Notes under the pieces: generated by a model | What the model was told of the DNA's origin: nothing | The model's input: the letters and a program-made list of their open reading frames with translations, nothing else | The model's database searches: none | Shown here: piece by piece, positions 8,494 to 18,280 of the stretch | How positions within the stretch are numbered: the first letter of the stretch is position 1 | How the letters are laid out: every line of letters starts with the position of its first letter | Translations under genes and position numbers: made by a program | Origin: an uncultured Flavobacteriales bacterium | Lineage (GTDB): Bacteria > Bacteroidota > Bacteroidia > Flavobacteriales > BACL11 | DNA length: 56,250 bases | Assembly: GCA_913031595.1 (NCBI GenBank) | Contig: CAJWCP010000006.1 | Span: forward strand, 1-56,250 | Reading direction: 5' to 3'

Positions 8494-10500
8494 ATGGTAC
8501 TTTTGAATCAAATTTTATTATTGATGAAATTTAATCGAAAAGATATTACTGATAGTAAGCTATTAGAGCTATATAAGCAGTTATTAACACCAAGATTAGT
8601 AGAAGAGAAAATGCTTATCTTATTAAGGCAGGGTAAGATTTCAAAATGGTTTTCTGGAATTGGACAGGAAGCAATATCTGTTGGGGTTGCATCTGCTTTA
8701 GAAAAAGATGAATATATACTTCCTATGCATAGGAATCTAGGTGTTTTTACTACTAGAGGAGTATCATTATATCGTCTTTTTTTACAATTTCAAGGTAAAG
8801 AAGGGGGGTTTACAAATGGACGTGATCGTTCTTTTCATTTTGGAACTAAAGAGCAACATATTGTAGGTATGATTTCTCATTTAGGTCCTCAGTTAGGTGT
8901 TGCTGATGGTATATCATTGGGTAATAAATTAAAAAATAATAATAACTTGACAGTCGTTTTTTCAGGAGACGGGGGGACTTCCGAAGGAGATTTTCATGAA
9001 GCTTTGAATGTTGCTTCAGTATGGGATTTGCCGGTTATCTTTATTATTGAGAATAACGGTTATGGTTTATCTACTCCTAGTTCTCAGCAATTTAGGTGTG
9101 AAAAGTTTTCAGATAAGGGAGTAGGTTATGGTATGGATGCTTATACTATAGATGGAAATAATATTTTAGAGGTCTATAAGGCGATAAGTGAGCTTAAGAA
9201 AGAGATTTCTAGAAAATCGAAGCCAGTAATATTGGAATGTGTAACTTTTAGAATGAGAGGTCATGAGGAGGCTTCAGGAACCAAGTATATACCTAGCGAA
9301 TTAATGGAAGATTGGGCAAAAAAAGATCCAATAGATAATTATGAGGCATTTTTATTAGATCAGAAGATTATTATCCAAGAAGATATAGAATTAATAAGAA
9401 AAGAAATTAAAGAGGAGATTAATTCTGCTTGGAGCAAAGCAGATAATCAACCGAGAATTACCCCTAATTATGAAAGAGAGGTTAAAGATATATTTAGGCA
9501 AGATTCATTAGAAATTATTAAGCCTTCAGATTCTGTAAAAGAAAAACGTTTTGTTGATGCTATTACTGATGCCTTAAGGCAAAGTATGAAAAAGCATGAC
9601 AATTTGATATTAATGGGACAAGATATTGCTGAATATGGAGGTGTTTTTAAGGTTACAGATGGTTTTCTCAAAGAATTTGGTCCAGAAAGAGTAAGAAACA
9701 CACCTATATGTGAATCTATCATTGTAAGTGCTGGTTTAGGCTTATCAATAAATGGATATAAATCAGTTATTGAAATGCAATTTGCTGATTTTGTGAGTTC
9801 AGGTTTTAATCCAATTATTAATAATTTAGCAAAAACACATTATAGATGGGGAGAAAATGCTGATGTTGTTATTCGAATGCCTACTGGTGCTGGTGTTGGC
9901 GCTGGACCTTTCCATTCTCAATCTAATGAAGCTTGGTTTACACATACTCCAGGATTAAAAGTTGTTTATCCTACTTTTCCTAATGATGCAAAAGGGTTAT
10001 TGATATCGTCAATTAATGATCCTAATCCAGTTATGTTTTTTGAGCATAAGGCTTTATATAGAAGCTTAAGCGGTGAAGTTTCTGATAATTATTTTACTTT
10101 AGAGATAGGGAAAGCAAATCTTCTTAAAGAAGGGGAAGATGTAAGTATTATTACTTATGGTATGGGAGTTCATTGGGCTTTAGAAGTGTTGAATGATAAT
10201 TTAGAGATTTCGGCTGATCTTATTGATTTAAGAACATTAATACCTCTAGATAAGGAAATGATATTTGATTCTGTTATTAAAACTGGAAAAGTGATTATTT
10301 TACATGAAGACTGTATTACTGGAGGATTTGGAGCTGATTTAGCAGCAATAATCGCAGATGAATGTTTTGAATACCTAGATGCACCAGTAAAAAGATCAGC
10401 ATCAATGGATACGCCAATTCCTTTTTCTTATGAATTAGAGAATCAGTTTTTAGCGAAGGATCGTTTTAAAGATCAATTATTAGATTTATTAAGATATTAG
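8494..10500 (+). CDS. Fused E1 alpha/beta 2-oxoacid (branched-chain type) dehydrogenase
   Basis: TPP motif 'VVFSGDGGTSEGDFHEALNVASVWDLPVIFIIENNGYG' and beta part 'LMGQDIAEYGGVFKVTDGF...MQFADFVSSGFNPI'. The start may be an internal ATG. Confidence 0.9.
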   Translation: MVLLNQILLLMKFNRKDITDSKLLELYKQLLTPRLVEEKMLILLRQGKISKWFSGIGQEAISVGVASALEKDEYILPMHRNLGVFTTRGVSLYRLFLQFQGKEGGFTNGRDRSFHFGTKEQHIVGMISHLGPQLGVADGISLGNKLKNNNNLTVVFSGDGGTSEGDFHEALNVASVWDLPVIFIIENNGYGLSTPSSQQFRCEKFSDKGVGYGMDAYTIDGNNILEVYKAISELKKEISRKSKPVILECVTFRMRGHEEASGTKYIPSELMEDWAKKDPIDNYEAFLLDQKIIIQEDIELIRKEIKEEINSAWSKADNQPRITPNYEREVKDIFRQDSLEIIKPSDSVKEKRFVDAITDALRQSMKKHDNLILMGQDIAEYGGVFKVTDGFLKEFGPERVRNTPICESIIVSAGLGLSINGYKSVIEMQFADFVSSGFNPIINNLAKTHYRWGENADVVIRMPTGAGVGAGPFHSQSNEAWFTHTPGLKVVYPTFPNDAKGLLISSINDPNPVMFFEHKALYRSLSGEVSDNYFTLEIGKANLLKEGEDVSIITYGMGVHWALEVLNDNLEISADLIDLRTLIPLDKEMIFDSVIKTGKVIILHEDCITGGFGADLAAIIADECFEYLDAPVKRSASMDTPIPFSYELENQFLAKDRFKDQLLDLLRY

Positions 10501-10600
10501 CTAGATATTATATTGTTTCTCTTACTCTTATCTAGGGATACTATCTGAAATAATTTTACGATATTTGCATCCTTATGAAGATAGCAACGTAAATTATTAT

Positions 10601-11365
10601 ATGAAAAGCAAGGGAACCTTAAATATCTATAAATTATTTTGTTTAGGATTAATATTTTTATTTTCTTCTTGTATTACAAATGAAGATTTAGAATATATTC
10701 GTTTAAATAAAGACAGAGATAACTTTGATCTTATTAAAGATGATTATTATCTTCAAAAAGGAGATTTACTTTCAGTACAGATTAGTACTGTTACAGAGCA
10801 ACAGCATGACTTCTTTAATAAGGAACAAACTTCTAATTCACAATTAATGATACAGAATCCATATTTATATGGTTATTTGATAAAAGATGATGGTTTCTTA
10901 GATTTACCTTCATTTGGGAGAGTACAAGCTGAGGGTTTTACTTTAAGAGAGCTTGAGAACATAATAAAACAGATTGCTCTTTCTTATTTTGAACAGCCTG
11001 TAGTAAAATTAAATATTATTAATTTTGAGATTAGTGTTCTTGGAGAAGTAAATAATCCGGGTACATATAAAATAGTAAATCCTGATGTTAATATACTATA
11101 TGCATTAAGTTTAGCAAGTGATATAACACAATTTGGAGATAGAAAAAGAATTAAGATAATACGACAAGAGAATGAAATAAATAAGGTGTTTTTCGTAGAT
11201 TTAACAAATCAGAATATACTCAATAATCCTGATTTTATGCTTCAGCCAAATGATATTATTTATGTTTCTCCTTTAGAGAAGAAGTTTTATACGATTAATA
11301 ATATTTCTAATGCAGTGTCATTATTATTGTCTACAGTGACAATATTTCTTTTACTTAATCAATAA
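10601..11365 (+). CDS. Polysaccharide export outer membrane lipoprotein (Wza-like)
   Basis: Lipobox 'LFSSCITN', 'LQKGDLLSVQIST', SLBB-like 'SVLGEVNNPGTYKI', 'LQPNDIIYVSP'. The ATG at 10601 gives a signal peptide; the ORF track starts at 10565. Confidence 0.88.
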   Translation: MKSKGTLNIYKLFCLGLIFLFSSCITNEDLEYIRLNKDRDNFDLIKDDYYLQKGDLLSVQISTVTEQQHDFFNKEQTSNSQLMIQNPYLYGYLIKDDGFLDLPSFGRVQAEGFTLRELENIIKQIALSYFEQPVVKLNIINFEISVLGEVNNPGTYKIVNPDVNILYALSLASDITQFGDRKRIKIIRQENEINKVFFVDLTNQNILNNPDFMLQPNDIIYVSPLEKKFYTINNISNAVSLLLSTVTIFLLLNQ

Positions 11366-11368
11366 TTT

Positions 11369-13741
11369 ATGAGTATGAAGAATCAGTTTGAAGATATTAT
11401 AGATTTTCAACAATTTCTTTTAAAGATAGCGAGAAATTGGTTTTTAGTTATTGTAAGTTTATTACTTGCTTTGATTGTTGCATTTGCTATTAATAGATAT
11501 TCTCATGAGAAATATTATTCTGAAACTTCCATTTTAATTAAAGAGAATAATAGCACACTTACACCATCTGACCTTTTATATGAAAACTCAGTAAATTCTA
11601 AAAAGAAGAGTTTAGAAAATAAGGCACTCATATTGCGTTCCTACCCTCTATTATATAAAACAGTTAAGGATTTAAATTTTAACATAGGTTATTATATAGT
11701 TGGGAATATTATGGTGACAGAGACTTATATATCACCTGTTATATTAGAGTCTAATGACACTGAATATTTAACAGGTAAATCTATATTAATCAATATAATT
11801 AATGCTTCTTCTTATTCATTAATGTTTGAGGGAGAAGAGAATAGTAGGGAGTATAAATTTGGGGAGGTTTATTCTTTAAAAGACAGTGAAATAAAAATCT
11901 CTATTAATGCTAAGTACCCCTTTATAATATCAGATGGTAAGATTGCATTTGACAAGATTCCTGAGACAATTATTAGGTTTAAGAGTTTAAAATCACTTGC
12001 TCTTTCTTATCAGAATAAATTAAGAATTCAACAAAAAGATAGAGAATCTACGGTAATTAATATTTCTATTTTAGAAGAAGATCAATTAAAAGGTGTTGTT
12101 TTTCTAAATAAATTAACAGAAAATTATATTAATTATGAGATTGAAGAAAAAAATATTGCTGCAAATAATACTGTTAGTTTTATAAATGATCAGCTTATTA
12201 AAATGAGTGATTCTCTTGCGTTACTTGAAGCACAGATAGAGCAATATAAAAATAATAATCAAATTACTGATTTAAGTTTAAAAGCACAAAGTATCTATAC
12301 GAATATTGTAACCCTTGAAACAGAATTAGCAAAAAATAAGGGTATGCACAATTATTATAATTACTTAGATAAATATATAGATAAAGGTAATGATATTGAG
12401 GGGATTTCTGTTCCAACTGCATTTGGTGTAAATGATGAATCTTTAAATACTATTATTAAACAATTATTAGATATACATATTAAAAAGAATATATTAGAAG
12501 ATGGTGGACAAGTTAATAATCCTGCCATTGCAAAGTATGATAGACAAAGTAAACAGTTACTATTAAACTTAAAGGAAGTGATTAAGACTAGTAAAGAAGC
12601 TAATAATTTGATAATTAATGACCTTAGAAGAAGAATTCGTAATATGGAATTATCTTTGAATGATATTCCACAAGTTGAAAGAGAATTATTGAGTATAGAA
12701 CGATTACAGTCTATTAGTGAGAATATCTATATATTTTTATTAAAAAAGAGGGCAGAAGCGAAAATCACATCTTCTTCTAATGTTGCAGATAGTAAAGTAT
12801 TAGAGCCTGCTATTTATAATGTGAAAAATCCAGTGTTACCAGATAAAAGAAAGAATTACTTTCTTGCATTTCTAATCGGTTTATTAGCACCTATTTTGTT
12901 TTTATTTATTAAAGAGTTGCTTAATGACACTATTGTTACAAAAGTTGATCTTGAACGCATTACTAGTATTCCTGTATTAGGGGTTATTGCTAGAAATTAT
13001 AGTGGTAATATGTTATTGTCAGATCAGAATCCAAAATCAATAATTTTTGAGGGCTTTAGAGCTTTAAGGTCTAATCTGTCTTTTTTAAAAGAATCTACTT
13101 CTGAAAACAAAGTATATCTTGTTACATCATCAGTTAGTGGTGAAGGAAAAACATATATAGCAGAGAATTTAGGTATAGTATTTGCTAAAACAGGAAAGAA
13201 GACTATTATTGTTGGTGCTGATTTAAGAAGACCAAAGATTTATTCTGACTTTAATTTAAATAATAAAAAAGGGATTTCTAATTATGTTCTTCATAACTTA
13301 GATTTAGATCAAGTGATATTAGATTCTAGCATTCCCAATTTAGATATATTGGTTTCAGGGCCACTTCCTGATAATCCAGCAGATATATTATTGACAGATC
13401 AATTTAAAAACCTTATAGAAATATTAAAGAAAGAGTATGATATTGTTATTATAGATACTCCACCTTTAGGCCTTGTTGCAGATTCCCTTACTTTAATGGA
13501 TTATTCGGATATTAATCTTTATGTTGTAAGACAACATTATACAAAGAAAGGTCTTTTATCTTACATTGAAGAAATGAATAAGAATAAAAGAGTAAATGAT
13601 TTACATATTGTATTAAATGATGTGCAAGAAGGTTCTGGAGCATATGGCTATGGTTATGGCTATGGTTATGGCTATGGTTATGGCTATGGTTATGGCTATA
13701 GTACTGATACCGATGTACAATATTTTAATGAAATAGATTAG
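11369..13741 (+). CDS. Wzc-like polysaccharide co-polymerase / BY-kinase
   Basis: Wzz region, 'VTSSVSGEGKTYIAENLGIVFAKTGKKTIIVGADLRRPKI', 'YDIVIIDTPPLGLVADS', Tyr-rich (GY)n tail. Confidence 0.92.
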   Translation: MSMKNQFEDIIDFQQFLLKIARNWFLVIVSLLLALIVAFAINRYSHEKYYSETSILIKENNSTLTPSDLLYENSVNSKKKSLENKALILRSYPLLYKTVKDLNFNIGYYIVGNIMVTETYISPVILESNDTEYLTGKSILINIINASSYSLMFEGEENSREYKFGEVYSLKDSEIKISINAKYPFIISDGKIAFDKIPETIIRFKSLKSLALSYQNKLRIQQKDRESTVINISILEEDQLKGVVFLNKLTENYINYEIEEKNIAANNTVSFINDQLIKMSDSLALLEAQIEQYKNNNQITDLSLKAQSIYTNIVTLETELAKNKGMHNYYNYLDKYIDKGNDIEGISVPTAFGVNDESLNTIIKQLLDIHIKKNILEDGGQVNNPAIAKYDRQSKQLLLNLKEVIKTSKEANNLIINDLRRRIRNMELSLNDIPQVERELLSIERLQSISENIYIFLLKKRAEAKITSSSNVADSKVLEPAIYNVKNPVLPDKRKNYFLAFLIGLLAPILFLFIKELLNDTIVTKVDLERITSIPVLGVIARNYSGNMLLSDQNPKSIIFEGFRALRSNLSFLKESTSENKVYLVTSSVSGEGKTYIAENLGIVFAKTGKKTIIVGADLRRPKIYSDFNLNNKKGISNYVLHNLDLDQVILDSSIPNLDILVSGPLPDNPADILLTDQFKNLIEILKKEYDIVIIDTPPLGLVADSLTLMDYSDINLYVVRQHYTKKGLLSYIEEMNKNKRVNDLHIVLNDVQEGSGAYGYGYGYGYGYGYGYGYGYSTDTDVQYFNEID
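13642..13699 (+). repeat. 12-bp in-frame tandem repeat (tatggctatggt) encoding the GYGY tail
   Basis: About 4.8 perfect copies; translates as GYGYGYGYGYGYGYGYGYGY. Confidence 0.95.
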
Positions 13742-13746
13742 CAATC

Positions 13747-14619
13747 ATGTTAGAAGAGTATGTTCAGCCAAATGTTATAGCAGAAATAGGGTGTAATCAT
13801 AAAGGTGATATGGTTATAGCAAAGCAATTACTTGATGTTGCTGCAGAATCTGGCGTTCAGATTGTTAAGTTTCAGAAAAGAACGAATAGAGAGCTTTTAA
13901 CAAAAGAACAATATAATGCTCCTCATCCTAATCCTATTCATGCATATGGTATAACTTATGGAGAGCATAGGGAGTTTTTAGAGTTTGATTTAGATCAACA
14001 TAAAGAATTAAAATTATATGCAGAAGATCTTGGAATGATTTATTCTAGTTCTGTTTGGGACGTTACTGCAGCTAAGGAGATTATTTCGTTAAAACCAGAC
14101 TTTATTAAAGTTCCTTCAGCATGTAATAATCATTTTAAGATGTTACAAGTATTAAGAGATGAATATAATGGACAAGTTCATATATCATTTGGCATGACAA
14201 AAAGAGAGGAAGAAGAGGAAATAGTTTGTTTTTTTGAAAAAAATAATCAGTCTAACAGATTAGTGCTTTATGCTTGTACTTCAGGTTATCCTGTTCCTTT
14301 TAATGATGTATGCATGCTTGAGATATCTAGGCTAAGGAAGAGTTTCTTAGATAGAGTTGCTGCAATTGGATTTTCGGGTCATCATTTAGGTATAGCTATT
14401 GATATTGCAGCCTATACTTTAGGAGCAAATTGGATAGAAAGACATTTTACATTAGATAGGACTTGGAAAGGCACTGATCATTCTGCTTCATTGGAACCTG
14501 CTGGTCTCAGAAAGTTGGCACGTGATCTGAAGGCAACATATAAGTCATTAAGATTTAAAGAATCAGAAATATTAAATATTGAGAAAGAGCAAAGAGATAA
14601 ACTAAAATATAGAAAATAA
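13747..14619 (+). CDS. NeuB-family nonulosonic acid (sialic acid/KDN-type) synthase, short form
   Basis: 'VIAEIGCNHKGDMVIAKQLLDVAAESGVQIVKFQKR', 'GFSGHHLGIAIDIAAYTLGANWIERHFTLDRTWKGTDHSASLEP'. No C-terminal SAF domain visible. Confidence 0.88.
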   Translation: MLEEYVQPNVIAEIGCNHKGDMVIAKQLLDVAAESGVQIVKFQKRTNRELLTKEQYNAPHPNPIHAYGITYGEHREFLEFDLDQHKELKLYAEDLGMIYSSSVWDVTAAKEIISLKPDFIKVPSACNNHFKMLQVLRDEYNGQVHISFGMTKREEEEEIVCFFEKNNQSNRLVLYACTSGYPVPFNDVCMLEISRLRKSFLDRVAAIGFSGHHLGIAIDIAAYTLGANWIERHFTLDRTWKGTDHSASLEPAGLRKLARDLKATYKSLRFKESEILNIEKEQRDKLKYRK

Positions 14620-15761
14620 TGAGTGTATTTGCTTTTGTTCCTGCTAGAATTGGTAGTAAATCTATACCTGAAAAAAATATTAAATTATTTTGTGGTAGAC
14701 CTCTTATTTTTTGGAATTTAAAAGAATTACAAGATTCTAATGTAGATAGAATCGTTGTTGCTACTGATTCTTCTAAGATAAAAGAGATAGTAAGTTCTTT
14801 TAATTTCTCTAAAGTAGAAATATATGATAGAAACTCTGATAATGCACAAGATAATTCTTCTACTGAATCTGTAATGTTAGAATATATTAATGCCTCTAAG
14901 ATAAATGATAATGATACTTTTATGCTGGTTCAAGTAACCTCTCCATTTACAGAGAAGGTTCATTTTAATGAAGCATTAGAGCTTTCTAAAAAGTATGATT
15001 CTGTATTAAGTTGTACTGTCGGCAAGCAATTTCTTTGGAAAGAAGAGGGAGTCGCGTTAAATTATGATATAAATAATAGACCAAGAAGACAGGATTATCA
15101 AGGTCATTTAATTGAAAATGGAGCATTTTATATTAGTTCTGTATTAAATATAAAAGTTAATAGTAACAGAATATCAGGTAAAATAGGTATTTATCATATG
15201 CCAGACTATAGTAGTGTAGAGCTTGATGAACCTTTAGATTGGCTAGTCGCAGAATTTTTAATGAAGAAATATGTCCTAAAAAATAAGACTTATAATTTTT
15301 CTAAGATTAAGTTGTTTTTATCAGATGTTGATGGAGTATTAACTGATGCTGGAATGTATTATACTGAGAGTGGAGATGAGTTTAAGAAATTTTGTACTTA
15401 TGATGGTATGGCTTTTCAAATTCTACAAAAGACGGGTGTTAAGGTAGGTATTATAACATCAGAAGACATGAAATTAAATAGAAGAAGAGCTGCTAAACTT
15501 GGTTTAGATTTTGATTTTCATGGTGTGAAGGATAAACTATTTACGATAAAGGATTTATGTGAGAAAGAGAAAATTTCTTTAAATGAGATTGCTTATATTG
15601 GTGATGATATAAATTGTTTTGAACTTTTATCTAATGTTGGATTTCCTGCTTGTCCAAGTAATGCAATACAAAAGATTAAAGATATTCCTAATATTATTAA
15701 TTTAAACGCTAGAGGAGGGGAAGGAGTTGTTCGAGAGTTTATTGAGAAAATATTATCTTAA
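14619..15761 (+). CDS. Fused acylneuraminate cytidylyltransferase (NeuA-like) and KdsC-like HAD phosphatase
   Basis: N-term 'FVPARIGSKSIPEKNIKLFCGRPLIFW'; C-term 'IKLFLSDVDGVLTDAGMYY...AYIGDDINCFELLSNVGFPACPSNA'. Confidence 0.9.
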   Translation: MSVFAFVPARIGSKSIPEKNIKLFCGRPLIFWNLKELQDSNVDRIVVATDSSKIKEIVSSFNFSKVEIYDRNSDNAQDNSSTESVMLEYINASKINDNDTFMLVQVTSPFTEKVHFNEALELSKKYDSVLSCTVGKQFLWKEEGVALNYDINNRPRRQDYQGHLIENGAFYISSVLNIKVNSNRISGKIGIYHMPDYSSVELDEPLDWLVAEFLMKKYVLKNKTYNFSKIKLFLSDVDGVLTDAGMYYTESGDEFKKFCTYDGMAFQILQKTGVKVGIITSEDMKLNRRRAAKLGLDFDFHGVKDKLFTIKDLCEKEKISLNEIAYIGDDINCFELLSNVGFPACPSNAIQKIKDIPNIINLNARGGEGVVREFIEKILS

Positions 15762-17152
15762 TGTATTTTAATTCTCATGATTTGTTAGAATTAGAGGATT
15801 ATCTTAAGCTACATAATATTCCAAAAGATAAGGTTTGTTTAGTGGGTAGTACAACTTTGTCTTTAATAGGAGTTCGAAAACATAACGATATTGATTTTGT
15901 ATTACATTCTAGTTGTCAGTATTGTAAACTGTCAGATCATATGTTTATTGAGAGAGTAAAGTCTCCTTGGTCTACTTTATTTTCAGATGATCAGTTAATA
16001 GAGAATGCTGATTTACATATTTTGTATAATGGAATTAAATTTGTTATTCCTGAGTTAGTTTTTCATAAAAAAGTTTGGCATAATAGATTAAAAGATCAGT
16101 TTGATATTGCTGAATTACAAGAATATGCAAATATGCATAAAAGTTGGAATTGGGAGTTATTACAAGGCTCTTTACCAGCATCTTCTTTTTTGCAAGATTT
16201 TCTAAAGAATTTTTGTAATAAATTAAATGTTTGGAAGAAGAAGATTAAGGTATTGCTTAGGAGAGGTGATTTATATAAATATGAACAATTAGTTCCAACA
16301 TCACATTTATTAGCAAGACAGTTCTTAAATGAATCATTTAATCGTTATGATTTAATTGTGCGTTATATGGCTATTTCATCATTTTTAAATAAAGATGATT
16401 TTGGAATTGTTTTATATAAGAAGATGCAAGATAAAAGAGCAGCATCTCGATATCAAAACCCTTGGCGTGTTTTTTGTGACTTAATTATGAATATAAAAGA
16501 TAATGGTTATGATATGAGTAAGCCTATTTTAGTTAATAATGACTTACATCTTATTGATGGTGCACATAGGTTAGCTACAGCATTATACTTTCAACAACCA
16601 TTTATTCCTATTAGTATTAATAAAAAGCTTTCTCCTTCTTTTTTTGGTATAGATTGGTTTTCTAATAATTCGTTTAATAATGCTGAATTAGATGTTATTG
16701 AAGAGTGTAAAAGAAAGGTTTTTTTGAAGAATTATTTGTATTTTGAAGTTGTATTATGGCCACCTGTTATAGATTATTTTGATGATATTGAGAAATTTAT
16801 AGCAAAAAAGTTTCATATTTTTTCTTCATTAGACTATAATAATATTATAGATTTTCATAAATATATTCGAGATCTATATCAAATAGATGATATTCGTGAT
16901 TGGAAGGTTAATCTTAAAATAGAAGCAATGGATATTTTTCCTAAACGTATTCGTATTATTAAGATAGAGATACCTAACCCTAGGTTCAGATACAAGGATA
17001 ATGGTAAGATTATTTCGATGGTAGTTGAGGAGTTGAAAAAAGATATAAGATCAAAGTATAAATCTAAAGTGAATAATTATTTTCATGATATTATAATTCA
17101 TATAGGAGATAATTATTATCATTCTCAGCAAAGCAAAAAAATACTTATATAG
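15761..17152 (+). CDS. Nucleotidyltransferase-fold domain fused to a ParB/Srx-like domain and an unassigned C-terminal region
   Basis: NTase-like 'VCLVGSTTLSLIGVRKHNDIDFVL'; ParB-like 'PILVNNDLHLIDGAHRLATALYF'. Confidence 0.6.
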   Translation: MYFNSHDLLELEDYLKLHNIPKDKVCLVGSTTLSLIGVRKHNDIDFVLHSSCQYCKLSDHMFIERVKSPWSTLFSDDQLIENADLHILYNGIKFVIPELVFHKKVWHNRLKDQFDIAELQEYANMHKSWNWELLQGSLPASSFLQDFLKNFCNKLNVWKKKIKVLLRRGDLYKYEQLVPTSHLLARQFLNESFNRYDLIVRYMAISSFLNKDDFGIVLYKKMQDKRAASRYQNPWRVFCDLIMNIKDNGYDMSKPILVNNDLHLIDGAHRLATALYFQQPFIPISINKKLSPSFFGIDWFSNNSFNNAELDVIEECKRKVFLKNYLYFEVVLWPPVIDYFDDIEKFIAKKFHIFSSLDYNNIIDFHKYIRDLYQIDDIRDWKVNLKIEAMDIFPKRIRIIKIEIPNPRFRYKDNGKIISMVVEELKKDIRSKYKSKVNNYFHDIIIHIGDNYYHSQQSKKILI

Positions 17153-18280
17153 ATGTTAAGGAAAATGTTTAATATTATTAGATCATTTCTCTTTTTTTTA
17201 TCTACATTAATTAGAAAAAAACAGTACGATGTTATTTTTTATTATCCTCAGCATTTTAATCGGAGTTTAGATGGGGAAAATGTATTTTTTAAAGATTTAT
17301 TATTAACTTGTGTTAATAATAGAATTTCTTATGTAATTTTTGAAGAACCTGATTTTACAACTAGTAGTAAGAGAAGTAGTGTGGCTATTCCATTTGATTT
17401 CTTGTATCTATTGATAGTTTTTTTACGTAAAATATATGGAGTAAGTTTATCTCCTGTATTAAAAGATCAGAAGATAGGTCGGATAATTAATAAATTATTC
17501 TTTAGAAGAATCCATTTTAAAAAATATATTACAATTTCTCAGAGTATGTTAAGTGTTTTTAGAGGGATCAGAGAGGATGTGGAGTTATATGATCTTCAAC
17601 ATGGAATTATTTATAATAATAAAAAGAATTATTTAGTGAACGGTATAGCAGATGATAATTTAGTTTTAAATGATACACGTTTATTAGTTAATGGTAAGGG
17701 TTATAAAGATTTATTGATTTCTAATGATAGATCCGATTATTTTAAAACACATACATTTATTCTAGGTAGTCATATATTCTCTTCAAAGATTTCTCATGTC
17801 AATTTTAATAATAAGATATTAATTACTCTTCAATTTACACGTGATCATTCAGAGCAAGAGAATAATGTTTTACTAGAAGAATTAGAAACATTTATATTAT
17901 CATTAGAAGGAGTGATGTTTTATTTAAAACATCATCCTAGATTTAATAATGAAGTAGATTTGTCAAATATTTTTTCTTTACCAAATGTGTGCTCTGCTCC
18001 TATTTATTTGAACGAATGTTTTGAGGTATGTAGTTTACATGCCACTTTTTATTCTTCATGTGTTTTTGATGCTGCTATTTCAGGTATTCCCACTGTATTT
18101 ATTAATTCTATTATTAATTTTAATATGTTTAGTGATGATTTTGGATATCCTTTCTCTAATTCTGTTTCTGATTTTAGAGATTTAATTGTTTATCAAGAAT
18201 CTTCAAGATTAGTACAAGAATGGGCTTCTAAATATTATATGCCCTTTAATCAGTCAGACTTTATAAAATTAATGAAATGA
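17153..18280 (+). CDS. Putative GT-B glycosyltransferase (sialyl/Kdo-transferase-like motifs)
   Basis: 'DLQHGII', 'LKHHPRF', 'HATFYSSCVFDAAISGIPTVFINS'. Confidence 0.5.
   Translation: MLRKMFNIIRSFLFFLSTLIRKKQYDVIFYYPQHFNRSLDGENVFFKDLLLTCVNNRISYVIFEEPDFTTSSKRSSVAIPFDFLYLLIVFLRKIYGVSLSPVLKDQKIGRIINKLFFRRIHFKKYITISQSMLSVFRGIREDVELYDLQHGIIYNNKKNYLVNGIADDNLVLNDTRLLVNGKGYKDLLISNDRSDYFKTHTFILGSHIFSSKISHVNFNNKILITLQFTRDHSEQENNVLLEELETFILSLEGVMFYLKHHPRFNNEVDLSNIFSLPNVCSAPIYLNECFEVCSLHATFYSSCVFDAAISGIPTVFINSIINFNMFSDDFGYPFSNSVSDFRDLIVYQESSRLVQEWASKYYMPFNQSDFIKLMK

Noticed and set aside
10501-10535. Inverted repeat CTAGATA...TATCTAG upstream of the capsule operon
   Set aside because: A 7-bp stem with a 21-nt loop in AT-rich DNA; too weak to call a regulator site or terminator.
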